From Stomoxys calcitrans (lineage: Eukaryota > Arthropoda > Insecta > Diptera > Muscidae): a DNA stretch of 64,000 nucleotides. Of this stretch, positions 1 through 12,189 are shown piece by piece (the first letter of the stretch is position 1; every line of letters starts with the position of its first letter). The DNA is taken from contig NC_081552.1 in NCBI RefSeq assembly GCF_963082655.1, positions 190,352,075 to 190,416,074 on the forward strand. Direction: 5' to 3'. Under the pieces are notes generated by a model, which worked only from the letters and a program-made list of their open reading frames with translations, was not told the origin of the DNA and made no database searches. Made by a program: the position numbers and the translations under genes.

Positions 1-330
1 GACGCTGCCAAGATGAAAAAGTTACTCTCAAAAACCCATGTCCAAACTGAAACATAAGTAGACGGCATGAGAGTGAGAGCAGAAACAACGGAGGACATGT
101 TGAGACTTTTGCTGAAACCCCATTTTCCCCAGGATACGACGCCACTCACGGAGACACCGAAATCTTGGAACGAGGTTGAACGAAGGTTTATTCTAAAAGA
201 AATTATGATCAAGGAAGCCTTGAGCAGCTTCAAACCATTTAAGTCACCCGGACCTGATGGCATATTTCCGGCATTACTACAAAAGCAGGCCGACTATCAA
301 GCGCCTTCTATGGCAAAATTTGCCTAAAGA
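1..330 (+). mobile_element. LINE fragment, N-terminal part of reverse transcriptase
   Basis: The + strand encodes a short piece of a non-LTR retrotransposon RT, open at 67-327. It contains the segment FKSPGPDGIFPALLQ, the typical RT fingers motif (K-SPGPDGI) of Jockey/I/LOA-like LINEs. The reading frame is destroyed at 331 by a SINE, and related RT sequence resumes after it near 637. The element is cut by the window edge and is a dead relic. Confidence 0.75.
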
Positions 331-636
331 GGCCACCGTAGCGCAGAGGTTAGCAAGTCCGCCCATGACGCTGAACGCCTGGGTTCGAATTCAGGCGAGA
401 CCATCAGAAAAAAAATGTCAGCGGTGGTTTTCCCCTTCCAATGCTGACAACATTTGAGAGGTACTATGCCATGTAAAAACTTCTCTCTCCACATTGCGGC
501 ATGCCATTCGGACTCGGCTTTAAAAATGAGGCCCCTTATCATTTAGCTTAAAACTTAAATCGGATTGCACTCATTGATATATGAGAAGTTTGCCCCTGTT
601 CCTTAGTGGAATGTTCATGGGCAAAATTTGCAAATT
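331..636 (+). mobile_element. tRNA-derived SINE, full-length copy
   Basis: The left end is a tRNA-like head with an A box (TAGCGCAGAGGTTAGCA) and a B box (GGTTCGAATTC) spaced as in a pol III promoter. A roughly 240-bp body follows. The same sequence recurs on the minus strand at about eight other places in this window, which defines the family and its ends. It is inserted inside a LINE fragment. Confidence 0.85.
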
Positions 637-779
637 TATTTGCCTAGTACTTGCATATAATCAGAAAGTCTGGCAGTAGGCAAGGGTGGTATACCCAAGC
701 CCGGCAAGGCAAGTTATGTGACACCAAAGGCCTATAGGCCTTATGTCCTTTCTACTCAATACCATTGTGGATACCATGA
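637..779 (+). mobile_element. LINE remnant (RT, continuation beyond the SINE)
   Basis: Translation gives pieces such as KPGKASYVTPKAYRPY, which match the RT segment KPCKAYISLTPFLLKTME of the LINE at 34.8-37.3 kb. A frameshift separates it from the next motif. It looks like the other side of the LINE interrupted by the SINE at 331-636. Confidence 0.6.
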
Positions 780-1920
780 TAGGTTAGGTTAGGTTTAAGT
801 GACAGTCTGCCATCAGACTCACAAGAAGGAAGATTCCTTTTGGTTCCTACCGTTGAACCATCCAGATCGTTTTTAAAAGCCCAGGTTTTCAAAGAAATGA
901 GAACCTAAAGTGGAACTCCTTCTGACTGCTAGTGCGGGACACACACACTGAAGATGTTCTTTAGCCTCTTCTTCTTCGATGTCTTCACAGCTTCTGCAAA
1001 AGTCTTTGCTGGCTGTTTTCCGATTAGACAGTAACCTGTCACGAGGGACACAATGACTGAGACGTCTGTTCTAGCTTATGACAGCAAAGCGGTAGACCTC
1101 TTCAAGTCTAGATAAAGCCACATAGTTTTGAAATGCTCACAAGCTCCTCTTTATGACCATCTATCATTCGTTGTCCTTCGGGCCTGGTCCTGAAAAGTTA
1201 GCTTACATGTCGCTAGAGGCATACCCACAGATTCCAGTACCCCTGAAATGTGGGGGGTAGTTCCCAGTATCGCAAGCTTGTCTGCTTTTCAGTTCCCTGG
1301 GATATCTTTGTGGCCCGGCATCCAGAAGAGGTAAATTTTGAACTGTTCAGCCATCTCGTTGAGAGATTTCGAGGGCGGTTTTGTGTGCAGAAATACGTTG
1401 TGCTGGCTGAGAAGATATTAATGTCAATCGTCGTTATGACATTATATCTTAGCCATTCTTAATTGCAAGGATCTCCACTTGATACGCACTGCAGTGATCG
1501 GGTAACCTTTTAGATATGATCAGTTCTAGATCTTTAGAGTACACCCCAAAGATCACCTGGTCGTTTAGTTTGGAACCATCTGTATAGAAGTCCATGCACG
1601 TTCTATTACCAGGGATATCGTAGTTCCAATCGGTTCTATCAGGAATAGTGGTACAGTAATTTTTATCAAAAAGCGGCTCAGCTAGGGTGTAATCCACACT
1701 GCCTGGAACATCGGATATTGTATCAAGGATAGCACAGTGTCCGTAGCCGCCCCATGACCAATGAGAAAACTCCCTTAACCTTAGGGCAGTGGTCGCTGCA
1801 ATTTGGTTAGCCACAATGTCCAGAGGCATAAGATGTAGCATTAAATTCAGTGCATCAGATGGTGTCGTCTCAGTGCGGCTGTGATGCACAAACAAGCCAT
1901 CCTTTGGATCCGGTTAAGTA
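780..1920 (-). mobile_element. LINE fragment with RNase H domain
   Basis: The minus strand contains an RNase H core starting MDFYTDGSKLND (about 1449-1895), preceded by a linker with MLHLMPLDIVANQIAATTALRLRE. Nearly the same protein is found at 20.8-21.1 kb. The right-hand portion, toward 950, corresponds to the Cys-rich tail of such LINEs but is frameshifted. This is a dead copy, tail first on the + strand. Confidence 0.75.
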
Positions 1921-2507
1921 TTGAGCAGTAGGTGGACTTTTGAAGCGCGGATACATAGGACATGCAGCAAATTGCTTGAAAAAAAAAAGCCTGCCTATGT
2001 CAAGGAAAGGTCGGTGGAGACTACCCTGCACGAGGTTGTGCATAAAATAGAAGAATCCTTCGATGCCAAGACGTACACATTGGCGGTTTGCATTGACATC
2101 GAGGGAGTGTGTAATAATATGCGGACCGACACACTGATCCAGTTCTAAGACTAGTACCGGGTGGACCCGGTTCTTAGAGACTGGATAAACCATATGCTAA
2201 GGAGCAGGTTGATTAACTGTGTAGCCTATGACATAAATATAAGGGAGAAAGTGGCACAGGGCACGCCACAGGGAGGCATTTTATAGCCACTACTTTGGGT
2301 GACCACCATAAATGACCTATTACAGATGCTGACTGAGGAGTGACTTAAGGAATTTGTAAAAAGCACGAAATTTCTAATATAAAATTTCCTTTTCGAGTTT
2401 TTAGTTTTTAGAGCGCACAACAAGCAGATTACTGGCTTAGGTGTATGTCTATAGTGGCATGGGGCAGGCTAATATCTGCACCCTCTTTTCAACCTAACCT
2501 AACCTAA
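1921..2507 (+). mobile_element. LINE fragment (RT palm and 3' end)
   Basis: The + strand encodes VETTLHEVVHKIEES and TYTLAVCIDIEG (the RT motif with the first catalytic Asp), then INIREKVAQGTPQGGIL, which is broken by a TAG. Part of the body is deleted. The last 100 bp match, in reverse complement, the 3' end of the LINE at 34797, ending in CCTAACCTAACC-like sequence. It is head-to-head with the minus-strand LINE on its left. Confidence 0.75.
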
Positions 2508-2625
2508 GACAAATTCTAAGAAGGATTGGTACCAGAAACCATGGGTCTATTATTAAAAACCTCCTTCCAGGTTATAACAACAAACTTCCGTTTTCGATCC
2601 TTTACAAAAAAAAAACAACTAAAAA

Positions 2626-4960
2626 GGTATTAATTTCGGCCGGGCCGAACTTTGGATACCCACCACCTCGGGTATATATCTAAACCCCCTTTCATCACAA
2701 TCCGGTGAAAATTGGATAACATATGCACCCAAATTCGGCACGGACATTGAGTGGTCTAATAAATACAAATCACTGTTTTTGTATTTTAAATTTCAACAAA
2801 ATCGGGTAATAAATAAAGCTTTAATGAGCTTAAGACCCTTAATCGGCACATCGGTCTATATGACAGCTATATCCAAATACAGTCCGATCTTTACCATATT
2901 TGGGCCAGATAGAGGATGGCCTAAAACTACTTACTGTTTCAAATTTCAGCGAAATGGGATAAGAAATAAAGGTTTTATGGGCTTCATACTCTTTATCAGG
3001 AGATCGGTCTATATGGCAGCTATATCTAAATGTAGTCCAATTTGAACCATATTTGGGACGGATGTCGGGGAATTAAACTACTCATTGTTCGAAATTTCAA
3101 TCTGAGCAATATTAGAGTCCTATGTTGGGAGGCGTCAAACTACTCTCCGTTTAGGGGAAATCTGTTAAAAAATAATGCTTTTAAGGGCTTCAGACTCTTT
3201 ATTTTGAGATCGGTCAATATGGCAGCTATATCTAAATAAAGTCCCATTTAATCCATATTTAGTTCAGATGTCGGGAGGCTTAAAATAACCCACTGTTTCA
3301 AATTTCATCGAAATCGGTTAAAAAATAAAGCTTTTATTTGCTTCAGACCCTTTATAGGCAGATCGGTCTATATGACGTCTATATCTAAAAATAATGCCAT
3401 CTGAACCATATATGGGTCCTATATGGGGAGACATGAAACTACTATCCGTTTCAAATTTCAGCGAAATGGGATAAAAAATAAAGCTTTTATGGGCTTCAGA
3501 CCCTTAATCGGGAGATCGGTCTATAAGGTAGCTATATGTAGATACAGTCTGATCTGAACCATATTTAGGTCAGATGTCGACAGGCTTAAACAAACCCACT
3601 GATACAAATTTCAGCGAAATGGGGTAATAAATAAAACTTGTATGGTCTTCAGGCCCTTTATCGGTAAATCGGTATATATAGCAGCTATATCTAAATATGG
3701 TCTGATCTGAACCACATGTGGATCCTATGTTGGGAGGTCTAAAACTACTCACCATTTCAAATTTTATCGAAATCGGTTAGAAAATAAAACTTTTATGGGC
3801 TTCAGACCCTTAATCGGGAGATCGGTCTATATGGTAGCTATATCTAAACATAGTCCTATCTGTATTTTATTCAAGTCAGATGTCGGGAGGCTTAAACTAA
3901 CCCACTGATTTAAATTTCAGCGAAATCGGGTAATAAATAAAGCTTTTATTTGCTTCAGACCCTTTGTAGGCAGATCGGTCTATATGACGTCTATATCTAA
4001 AAATAATCCGATCTGAACCATATTTGGGTCCTATGTGGGGAGACTTAAAACTACTCTCCGTTTCAAATTTCAACGAAATCGGTTAAAATATAAAGCTTTT
4101 ATGGGCTTCAGATCCTTAATCGGGAGATTGGTCTATATGTCTAGGTCTATATGGTAGCTTTATATGGATATAGTCCGATTTGAACCATATTTAGGTCAGA
4201 TGTCGGGAGGCTTCAATTAACGCACTGAATCAAATTCGGAAATCGGGTAATAAATAAAGCTTTTATGGGCTTCAGACCCTTAATCGGGAGATCGGTCTAT
4301 ATGGTAGCTATATCTAGATATAATCCGATCTGAACCATATTTGGGTTAGATGTCGGGAACCCTTCAGCTACTAATTTTTTCAAATTTCAGCAAAATCGGG
4401 TGAAAAATAAAGCAATTATGGGCCCATAAAGGGTCTAATATGAGCAGATCGGTCTATATAGCAGCTATATCCAAATATGGTCCGATTTGGCCCGCTCAAG
4501 AACATAACCAGCGTGCATCAAAAAGACGTATCTGTGCAAAATTTCAGCTCAATATTTCAATTTTTGAAGGCTGTAGAGTGATTACAACAGACGGACGGAC
4601 AGACACACGGACATCGTTAAATCGTTTTAGATTTTTACGACGTCCGAAATATATTGGGTTGCCCAAAAAATAATTGCGGATTTTTCATATAGTCGGCGTT
4701 GACAAATTTTTTCACAGCTTGCGACTTTGTAATTGCATTCTTTCTTCTGTCAGTTATCAGCTGTTACTTTTAGCTTGCTTTAGAAAAAAAGAAAGTGTAT
4801 TTGATTAAAGTTCATTCTAAGTTTTATTAAAAATGCATTTACTTTCTTTTAAAAAATCCGCAATTACTTTTTGGGCAACCCAATATATACTATGTAGGGT
4901 CGGAAATCGATATCTCGATGTGTTGCAAACGAAATGACTAAATGAACAAAATCCTTAAGC
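2626..4960 (+). repeat. mini-me-like tandem element, block 1
   Basis: The block begins with TTTCGGCCGGGCCGAACTTTGG and then carries about ten degenerate tandem units of roughly 170-180 bp. Each unit has the signature GATCGGTCTATATGGCAGCTATATC. It ends with an ACGG-type microsatellite, a conserved TA-rich core and GTCGGAAAT..GATATTTCGATGTG. The order (units, then GTCY/ACGG tract, then core, then TA tract) resembles the dipteran mini-me elements. Short ORFs within it are read-through of the repeat, not genes. A MITE is inserted in its TA tract. Confidence 0.75.
4654..4883 (+). mobile_element. mariner-type MITE, copy 1
   Basis: This is a 230-bp element with long terminal inverted repeats, TTGGGTTGCCCAAAAA-AATTGCGGATTTTT at the left and its complement at the right. 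It is flanked by TA on both sides, as expected for Tc1/mariner target duplication. The interior is non-coding, so it depends on a transposase encoded elsewhere. It lies in the TA tract of the surrounding mini-me-like element. Confidence 0.85.
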
Positions 4961-5785
4961 TCGATTTTGGTTTTAGACTCTTGATTTGTGGAGCAGTTCT
5001 TCTTAGAATTTGTGGTAGATTACGATTTTGACAATACCCAAAATTGAACCACCCTAGTATACATTAGTTTTATTAAAGAAGACCATAAATACATACAGCC
5101 CCATATAAAAATTTAACGCATTAATTGTTGTTTTGAGCCTCTAGAAGACTTAAAACCGATCCCTCGATTTAAATTCATCAACCCCCAAAAATCTCAATTT
5201 TTCTGATTTTGGCCCAAGTTCCACGCAAGCCAAAATTAGAGCGTTTTACTTGCCATAATACTAAGAATGCGTTTTTTTTGGCTTTTAATTGCATTTTTAG
5301 GCCACAATTTTAAACCACCTACCACTTTGGAAAAGGTTATATGTTATGTATAGTCACCACCCTCTTTCACGTTGGCATTTCAATGTTTTATAGGCATCTT
5401 TTTGTGAGTCTTCCATGGCAATGGTAAAATGGTAAAAAAAAAAATCATTATTGACGATAATAACATCAACAGAGCATTGAAACTGTTGATAAAGTTAATC
5501 GACCAGTGTTTGATAAGCGTTTTGCGCTCTTAGCAAAACAGAAATGGAGGGGAAGAAAACAAACAAACAAAGAAAAAAGGAGAAAAATTGATAAATAAAA
5601 AAACTATATCAATATTTTCATTAAAGAAAATTAAACTCGTGTTACTTTATGACACGACACGAGAGAATGAATTAAGAGTTCTAATTTTAAAAAACCACAG
5701 TATTTAGGAGGTGTGCGGGGGCTGCAGACACAATGTCTTTACAATACACAGGGAGAAAAGGAAAGACGGCAGAGAATTAAAAAAA
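4961..5785. other. AT-rich non-coding stretch, no gene seen
   Basis: No convincing ORF, repeat signature or RNA gene is visible. By position it should be intron of Ect4. It contains A-rich runs near 5560-5600. Confidence 0.4.
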
Positions 5786-5789
5786 AAAC

Positions 5790-6563
5790 AAGAAGTAAAA
5801 TAGAAAGATCGGTTTATATGGGAACTGTGTCAGGCTATAGACCGATTCGGACCATATTTGTCATGTATGTTGAAGGTCATGGGAGAAGCCGTTGTACAAA
5901 ATCGGATAATAATTACGCCCTCTGGAGGCTCAAGAAGTCGGTTTATATGGCAGCTATATCGATTGGAACCATTTTTGGCACAGTTGTTATAAGTCATAAC
6001 AAAACACGTCATGCGTATTTTCAGCCAAATCGGATAAGAATTGTGCCCTCTAGTGGCTCAAGAAGTCAAGATTCAAGATCGGTTTATATGGCAGCTATAT
6101 CAGGTTATGAACCGATTTACACTATACTAAGCACAGTTGTTGGAAGTCATAACAAAATACGTCGTGCAAAATTTCAGCCAAATCGAATAAGATTTGTGGC
6201 CTCTAGTGGCTTAAGAAGTCAAGATCCAAGATCGGTTTATATGGCAGCTATATCTAAGCATGGACCGATATGGCCCATTTACAATCCCAACCCACCTACA
6301 CTTATAAGAAGTATTTGTGCAAAATTTCAAGCGGCTAGCTCGAAACTTAGCGTGTTTTCGACAGACAGATAGGACGGACGGACGGACAGACGGACGGACG
6401 GACAGACGGACGGACGGACAGACGAACTGACATGGCTAGATCGACTTAAAGTGTCATAAAGATTAAGAACATATATAGTTTTTGGGGTCTTAGATGAATA
6501 TTCCGAATAGTTACAAACAGAATGACGAAATTAATATACCCCCATCGTATGGTGGAAGGTATA
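5790..6563 (+). repeat. mini-me-like tandem element, block 2
   Basis: Four tandem units carry GATCGGTTTATATGGCAGCTATATCAGG and GCGCCCTCTAG-type spacers. They are followed by an ACGG/GACA microsatellite (6366-6426), the ATGGCTAGATCGACTTAAA core and a 3' end ATGGTGGAAGGTATAAAAA. It ends about 50 bp upstream of an Ect4 exon acceptor, so it sits in the 3' end of that intron. The 219-codon ORF across it is an artefact of the unit length. Confidence 0.8.
6366..6426 (+). repeat. ACGG/ACAG microsatellite
   Basis: Runs of GACGGACGGACGG alternate with GACAGACGG. It forms part of the mini-me-like element, and shorter versions recur at 28925-28970, 42315-42345, 56817-56838 and 62650-62700. Confidence 0.9.
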
Positions 6564-6615
6564 AAAATAGTTGAATATTTTTGTTAATACTTTGCCTTTT
6601 TTTTTTTTTTTTCAG

Positions 6616-6914
6616 GTCGTTAATAGCAGCAGCAGTAGTACAACGACACGTGTCGAAAAGAAATCACGCTTACATCACATAACCTCATCGTCGTCCACCT
6701 CCTCCTCCACCTCAACAGAAATGAAAGCGGCAGCATTGAAACGCGATATGAGTGAATTCAAGAATTCCATGTCAGAGATCAATGATTTGGCGCTAGGCCG
6801 TAATGTATCACCCGCCCTTACTGGTTCCACGGGAACCCTCAGTCATCATCAGCCACCCTCCATTAACGATCTCAGTATAAACAGTTCAGATGCCATAAAT
6901 AAACTTAAGAAAAA
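6616..6914 (+). CDS. Ect4: Ect4 (dSarm) upstream coding exon, Ser-rich N-terminal region
   Basis: A long pyrimidine tract and CAG (6613-6615) precede the exon, and the donor is AAAAA|GTAAGT at 6915. The frame opens in phase 0 (VVNSSSSSTTTRVEKK...) and ends in phase 2, completed to Lys by the first base of the exon at 10986. The 99 codons encode a Ser/Thr-rich, probably disordered stretch with a conserved-looking MKAAALKRDMSEFKNSMSEI. Its upstream partner exon is outside this window. Assignment to Ect4 rests on matching phases and strand with the exon at 10986 and the core at 44355. I do not recognise a domain in it. Confidence 0.7.
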
Positions 6915-6944
6915 GTAAGTACATCATGCTTTAAAGAAAAACAT

Positions 6945-8300
6945 GTAAAAAGGCTTTAAGTTTGGCTGGGCCGAACTTTGAATAACCACCACCTCGGATA
7001 TATATAAACATTTCATTAAAATCCGGTTAACAATTCACTATTCTAAACCCATAGCAGATATAAAGAAGTACAGTAGGATCTAGACCAAACTCGCCACAAT
7101 GCACTGTTCAAAATTTCAGCAAAATCTGGTAAAAAAGGAGTCTTATATGGGTTCAAGACTGAAAATCGGGAGATCTATACATACATATAGCAGCTATATC
7201 CAAACATGATCCGATCTACACCGTAGTCGGGATTGATTTGTTGGGGTATAAAATAGCTCACTCTACTTAATTTAAGCAAAATCGGGTAATAAATACGCCA
7301 TTTATGGGTGAAAGATCTTCAGACGGTAGATCGGTCTATATGGGGCCTATACCCAAAAATGCAAATTGCAAATTTTACCCATGAACATTCCACTAAGGAA
7401 CAGGAGCAAACTTCTCACATATCAATGAGTGCAGTCCGATTCAAGTTTTAAGCTCAATGATAAGGGGCCTCCTTTTTATAGACGAGTCCGAACGGTGTGC
7501 CACAGTGCGACTCCTCTTTGTAGCGAAGTTTTACATGGCCTAGTACCTCACAAAAGTGTTTTCTGATGGTCTTGCCAGGATTCGAACCTAGTACCTCACA
7601 AAAATGTTTTCTGATGGTCTTGCCAGGATTCGAACCCAGGCGTTAAGCGTCATTGACGGACATGCTAATCTCTGCGCTACGGTGGCCACCAAATATACTC
7701 CGATCTAAACCATGCTCGACATGAACGTCGAAGGGCCGAACATAGCTCACTGTGTTATATTTCAGCGAAAGTGGACAATAAATGCGGCTATTAATGGTCT
7801 GAGACCTTAAATCGGGAGATTGGTCTATATGGGAGCTATCTTTTATATATGTTTGTCGGTTGAACCGATTACCTTGAAATTTGTAGAAATTGTGTAGGTT
7901 GGTCTGAAAGGAAACATAGGCTATATATATTTTTTTATATCAGAAATCGGGAGATCGGATAATAAATGCGCTTTTATGGGCCTATGACCTTAAATCGAAA
8001 AAAACGGTATATATGGAATATAACCCAATCTTGCCCATAATCCTTACTAATTTCGAAAAGCCTTACACAACTCATTGTGCTAAATTTAAGCGAAAACTTT
8101 TAATAAATACGTCATTTATGGGCTTAAAACCTTAAATTGGAAGATCCGTATAGATGGCAGCTATATCCAAATATAGACCGATCTGGGACGCATTAAACAT
8201 GGATGTTGAGGGTCCTAACACAACTCACTGTCCCATATTTCAGCGAACTCGGTTAAAAATAAGTGGTATTAATGGGCTTAGTAACTTAAATCGGCAAATC
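6945..8300 (+). repeat. mini-me-like tandem element, block 3 (degenerate)
   Basis: The block starts with TTTGGCTGGGCCGAACTTTG and carries units with GATCGGTCTATATGG and AAATTTCAGC(A/G)AAATC. It is interrupted by a SINE at 7361-7687. Units beyond 7700 are diverged, and a further unit fragment lies at 8450-8550 between LINE pieces. It lies in the intron between two Ect4 exons. Confidence 0.7.
7361..7687 (-). mobile_element. tRNA-derived SINE with internal duplication
   Basis: The tRNA head is at the right end (B-box complement GGATTCGAACCCAGG, A-box complement TAATCTCTGCGCTA). A roughly 58-bp segment, TAGTACCTCACAAAA..GCCAGGATTCGAACC, is present twice in tandem at about 7541-7632. The copy therefore has one and a half B-box regions. 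Confidence 0.85.
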
Positions 8301-8305
8301 GCTTT

Positions 8306-10500
8306 ATGGTCAGGCAGTCGAAAACCAATCTCAGTCCCTGGGTCCTTAATGTGGACCCAAAGGCCCCTCTGTCCTCTAGCTTTCATCCATCCATGTAGCA
8401 TGGAATTCTAGAAGTCCTTGGGCTCATTCACGCGATCATCATAGAAGTCGTGTTGTGAGGCCTAACACAACTCACTGTCCCACGTTTCAGCGAACTCGGA
8501 TAAAAAAGTGGCTTTAATGGACTTGGGAACTTAAATCGGCAAATCGGTGTATCGTCAGGCAGTCGAAAACTAATCTCAGTCCCTGGGTCCTCAATGTGGA
8601 CCCACAGGTTCACTTTGTCCTCTAGCTTTCATCCATCCATGTAGTATGAAAGTTTTGCAGTCCTTAGACATGCTTTTTCAGCGATAAGTGACGTCACGTT
8701 CCGCGAAAAACTTGGGCACAGGACCTTTGCCACCCTGCAACCTACAGTTACCAGGACACACCTAATTCACACCATCATCGTAGAAGGCGTGCATCCAATC
8801 AAGAAGCTCACACAGGAGAGAGGTCACTGATTCCGTGGCACAATCTGCGCTGAGTTTTCGGCTCGCCTAACTGTTCACATGTATCGTGACAGTCTGACCT
8901 TTAGACCCACAAAGACCTTTGCCTGAAAGAGTTTACACCCAGATTCCATGGATTTCAATGAAGACTCCTACCTGCTTCCTTCTTCAACCAATTTATACCC
9001 AACCATATATTCAGAAGGTCCGGGGAAGAGCGGGATACCTTCAGTTCAGACATCCTTTTTCGGGAAAACGATATCCAACCAGTTGAAAAGGAAAGACTTT
9101 CTTGGTATGTTATCGGTCGTGCCGCATATAGCATACCGCTACACCGTATCTCCATCCCCCAAAAGATTGCCCAAAGTTGAAGGAGCGCAACGTAATTGAC
9201 TCCTTCAGTTTTAGGGTGATCTTTGTTGCCACGCACTCAACATGCAGGTGAACAGGCCTAAGATCGAAAACGTCGAATAAGAAAGCCTTCTCAAGACACT
9301 TCAAAAATCAGTAGCACCCAATACCTTCACAATCAATCTGGGTAAGGCACATTTGTCCGAAGGCCTATGCCACACCAGGCATTCATAGGGGAGTATCCGC
9401 CCAACAACCGCAGCAAACATCCAAACATGATCTTTCCCCGACATTTATTCTCCTACTTGGTTTCTGTTCAAGGATCAAACCCAAGTACTTGGCCTCTGGA
9501 GAGAACGGCATCTTTACCCCATCTAAGACAGGTCGCTTGAAAACACTTAGCTTTCCTCTGCTAGTGAAAATTACCAGCTCATCTTTTCTGGGAATTATGA
9601 CAAGCCTGTTGGCCCTCGCCCATCCAGACAGCTTTCTCAATGCCTACTGATCGAGGTTGCGTAGGCAACCTCCGAATCCCATTGAGAACAAGAAGCCACA
9701 TAAGACGGGATGAACCACTTTTTGAGGAGTCCCTCTGGTCACAGTCTTGCTAATCAAGCCCTCCGCCAATGATGCTTTATCAACACATCTCCCGGCCTTT
9801 CAGCATCTTATAATCCCTCCTTGAGGTGTTCCTAGGCTGACCCATCTTTTTAGATCCACAGATCCCAAGCCTGCCGTAATGCATCCTTTTGTAAGTAAGT
9901 TATTAAAAAACTTTCTTAGAGTAGAGTTGATGCCTAGAAACTCCAACTCCTTCATGATTGACGTCAGTCTTACCTTATTGAAGGACCTTCCATGTCAAGA
10001 AATGCTACCATTGTATATTCCTTGACAGCGAGAGAATCCTCAATGTAGACGACCAGGTCGTGAATGACTGTTTCAGTGGATTTGTCTTTACTTTATGCAT
10101 GTGGCTGCCGCGACAGGCGATCTCCCGGGAACTTTGCCCTATGATATGTTTCTATCACCCTCTCAAGAGTCTTCAGCATAAAAGATGACAGACTAATAGA
10201 ACGAACATCTTTCGCCTTCATGTGGTAGGGCTTCCCTGCTTTCGAAATGAAAATGACCTTCGTGTCCCTCCATTCCACTGGTATATAGACATCCTGACAT
10301 AAGCAGAGTATATCTCCCTAAGCCAGGGAACATGTCTATCAGACACAGCTTGTAATTCAACCGGTGATACATCATCAGGGCCTGGCGACATCATCAGGGA
10401 GTCGAAACTTCTTATTGCCCAAAGGATTTTCAGTTCAGAAACAATTTCGCTAATAACCTCCGACGAATGCATACCTGTGGCACCCTCCTCTGACTATACA
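8306..10500 (-). mobile_element. Degenerate LINE (RT plus RNase H)
   Basis: Reading the minus strand, RT pieces come first: a segment with SPGPDDVSPVELQA near 10218-10472, then KVIFISKAGKPYHMKAKDVRSISLSSFMLKTLERVIETY at 10093-10278, and an RT thumb-like part at 9383-9640 (EAKYLGLILEQ). They are followed by RNase H fragments near 8550-8640 and 8306-8410 (ENPGTEI-type). The frame is broken many times. The fragments are in the correct order for one 5'-to-3' element. Confidence 0.75.
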
Positions 10501-10808
10501 ATGCAAATTTGCCCATAAACATTCCATTAAGGAACTGGGGCGAACTTCTCACATATCAATGAGTGCAGTCCGATTCAATTTTAAGCTCAATGATAAGGGA
10601 CCTCCTTTTGATAACCGAGTCCGAACGACGTGCCGCAGAGCGACACCTCTTTGGGGAGAAGTTTTTAAATGGCAAAGTACTTCACAAGTGTCGCCCGAAT
10701 TAGGAGGGGATAACCACCGTTGAAAAATATTCTGATGTTCCCGCCAGGATTCGAACCCAGGCGTTCAGCGTCATAGGCGGACATGCTAACCTCTGCGCTA
10801 CGGTGGCC
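10501..10808 (-). mobile_element. tRNA-derived SINE
   Basis: A copy of the family seen at 331-636, reversed. The tRNA-like head ends at about 10808 with TAACCTCTGCGCTACGGTGGCC. A small mini-me-like remnant (ATCGGTTTATTTGGCAGCTATATG) follows at 10870-10900. Confidence 0.85.
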
Positions 10809-10985
10809 TCTGACATTACAGCTAAATCGGTTACTAATTTTCCCTTCTAAATTCTGAAGAAGTTTCATCGGGCTATCGGTTTATTTGGCAGCTATATGAC
10901 AATAACGACAGATTGATATCACACATGGTGTGTCTATCTTGCAAACTGTACTAAGTACATGTTTTTTTATTACTTTATTTTTCAG

Positions 10986-11367
10986 ATTACGCTCCTCTTT
11001 GGAAAACATAGTGGATGGTAATTCCGAACCCCATATCACATTTCCCGACGACAGCGATGATAATGATATGAATTTAAATATGGATTTAGTTAAGGCCTCC
11101 AATCAATTATCCACAAATGGTCTGAGTGGTTCCAAAGGCACTCTGGTCGATACAGTGAAATTCGAAGAGAAACGCACAAAAACAGAATCGAAAACAAAAG
11201 TTATCACCGATGGCTTCAGTTCGGAACAGGCGACCAGTAATTTGGCCGAAAGTAAACGCCTTCAAACCGGTGACATTGACTATCAACAGGCCAAGGCGGC
11301 GGCAGCGTCACGCAATCGCATGGAAATGGATGGTGTTAAAACAGAGGAAAATGCCGCTGTAATACAT
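10986..11367 (+). CDS. Ect4: Ect4 (dSarm) upstream coding exon 2
   Basis: The acceptor is TTTATTTTTCAG|A and the donor is ATACAT|GTAAGT. The first base completes the split Lys codon from 6914, and 127 codons follow, ending in phase 0. It encodes an acidic, Lys/Thr-rich stretch (LRSSLENIVDGN, FPDDSDDNDMN, KFEEKRTKTESKTKVI, ENAAVIH) without a recognised fold. The phase-0 end can join directly to the phase-0 start of the core exon at 44355. That leaves an intron of about 33 kb in which several candidate alternative first exons lie. Confidence 0.75.
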
Positions 11368-12189
11368 GTAAGTACCACTTTGCAAGATGATATAAATTTG
11401 AATTGTCACAAATGCCACAAGAACATAGTTCCGGCATAGTTGATTTCGTTGATGGAGTTTGTATGCCATCATGACATCATTGATACAAAAATCTTAATCC
11501 TTGAATATGTAATTCATCCTTGATGAGAAAGACAAAGTTTGGCGCATTTGTCTTTGAAAAGTTTTTTTTTTTTTTGAAGGAAACGTTTGGAGCGTTTGTC
11601 CTTGGGAAGTTACTTCAATTCCGAATGGTTCATCTTAATATGGATGAAAAATTATTTCATAAAAAGAGAAAGTAAATTCCACATACATAAAACCAAAATA
11701 TTTGGTATTTTTTTATGGCTCATTCCCTTTGAATTTGCCATCAAAATTACCCCTCCATTCTTTTGTTGTACTATTTCTTATATTCTCAACTTGATAAATG
11801 AAAAAGCCTTCAGTGTGACGTCATCTGACATAGCAAAATATTTTGTAGCCTTTAGATGTTTATTCCAATTCTTCATCACTTGATAATATTATAAGGGGAT
11901 TTTTTGCTTTGATACGAGTTTATCAAACGAAAACTTGTTCACTTTTGCCTATTCATTCACTTCACTGCTTGATGTCTTTTCTTATAATTCACCACAGCCA
12001 GAGAGTGTGATAATTGGCAGTACGTAGGTTTTATTCCCCATGGGGGTTATCTTGGCGGTTATTGAGGATAATCACCTTATGCTGGCAATGTCAATACGAG
12101 TAGATACTTGGAATTGCTTGTTGCAATTTTATTTTCACTTTTATAAAAAATTTGAATTTTTTCACTGATTTTTCAGAGGATATTAAAAA
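11368..12189. other. Intronic single-copy-looking DNA
   Basis: AT-rich sequence with no repeat signature. A 98-codon ORF at 11587-11883 has no recognisable similarity, a TTG start and poor coding character. I treat it as chance. Confidence 0.4.

Noticed and set aside
331..420. Functional tRNA genes at the A/B-box sequences
   Set aside because: The heads are followed by a fixed SINE body, are diverged between copies and do not form clean cloverleafs.
5713..6372. 219-codon ORF with repeated RSVYMAAISGY peptides (similar ORFs near 14363, 24014, 34086, 41582, 57898)
   Set aside because: The peptide is the translation of 160-180-bp non-coding tandem units. It appears on both strands and in several frames, and it stops and starts with the repeat.
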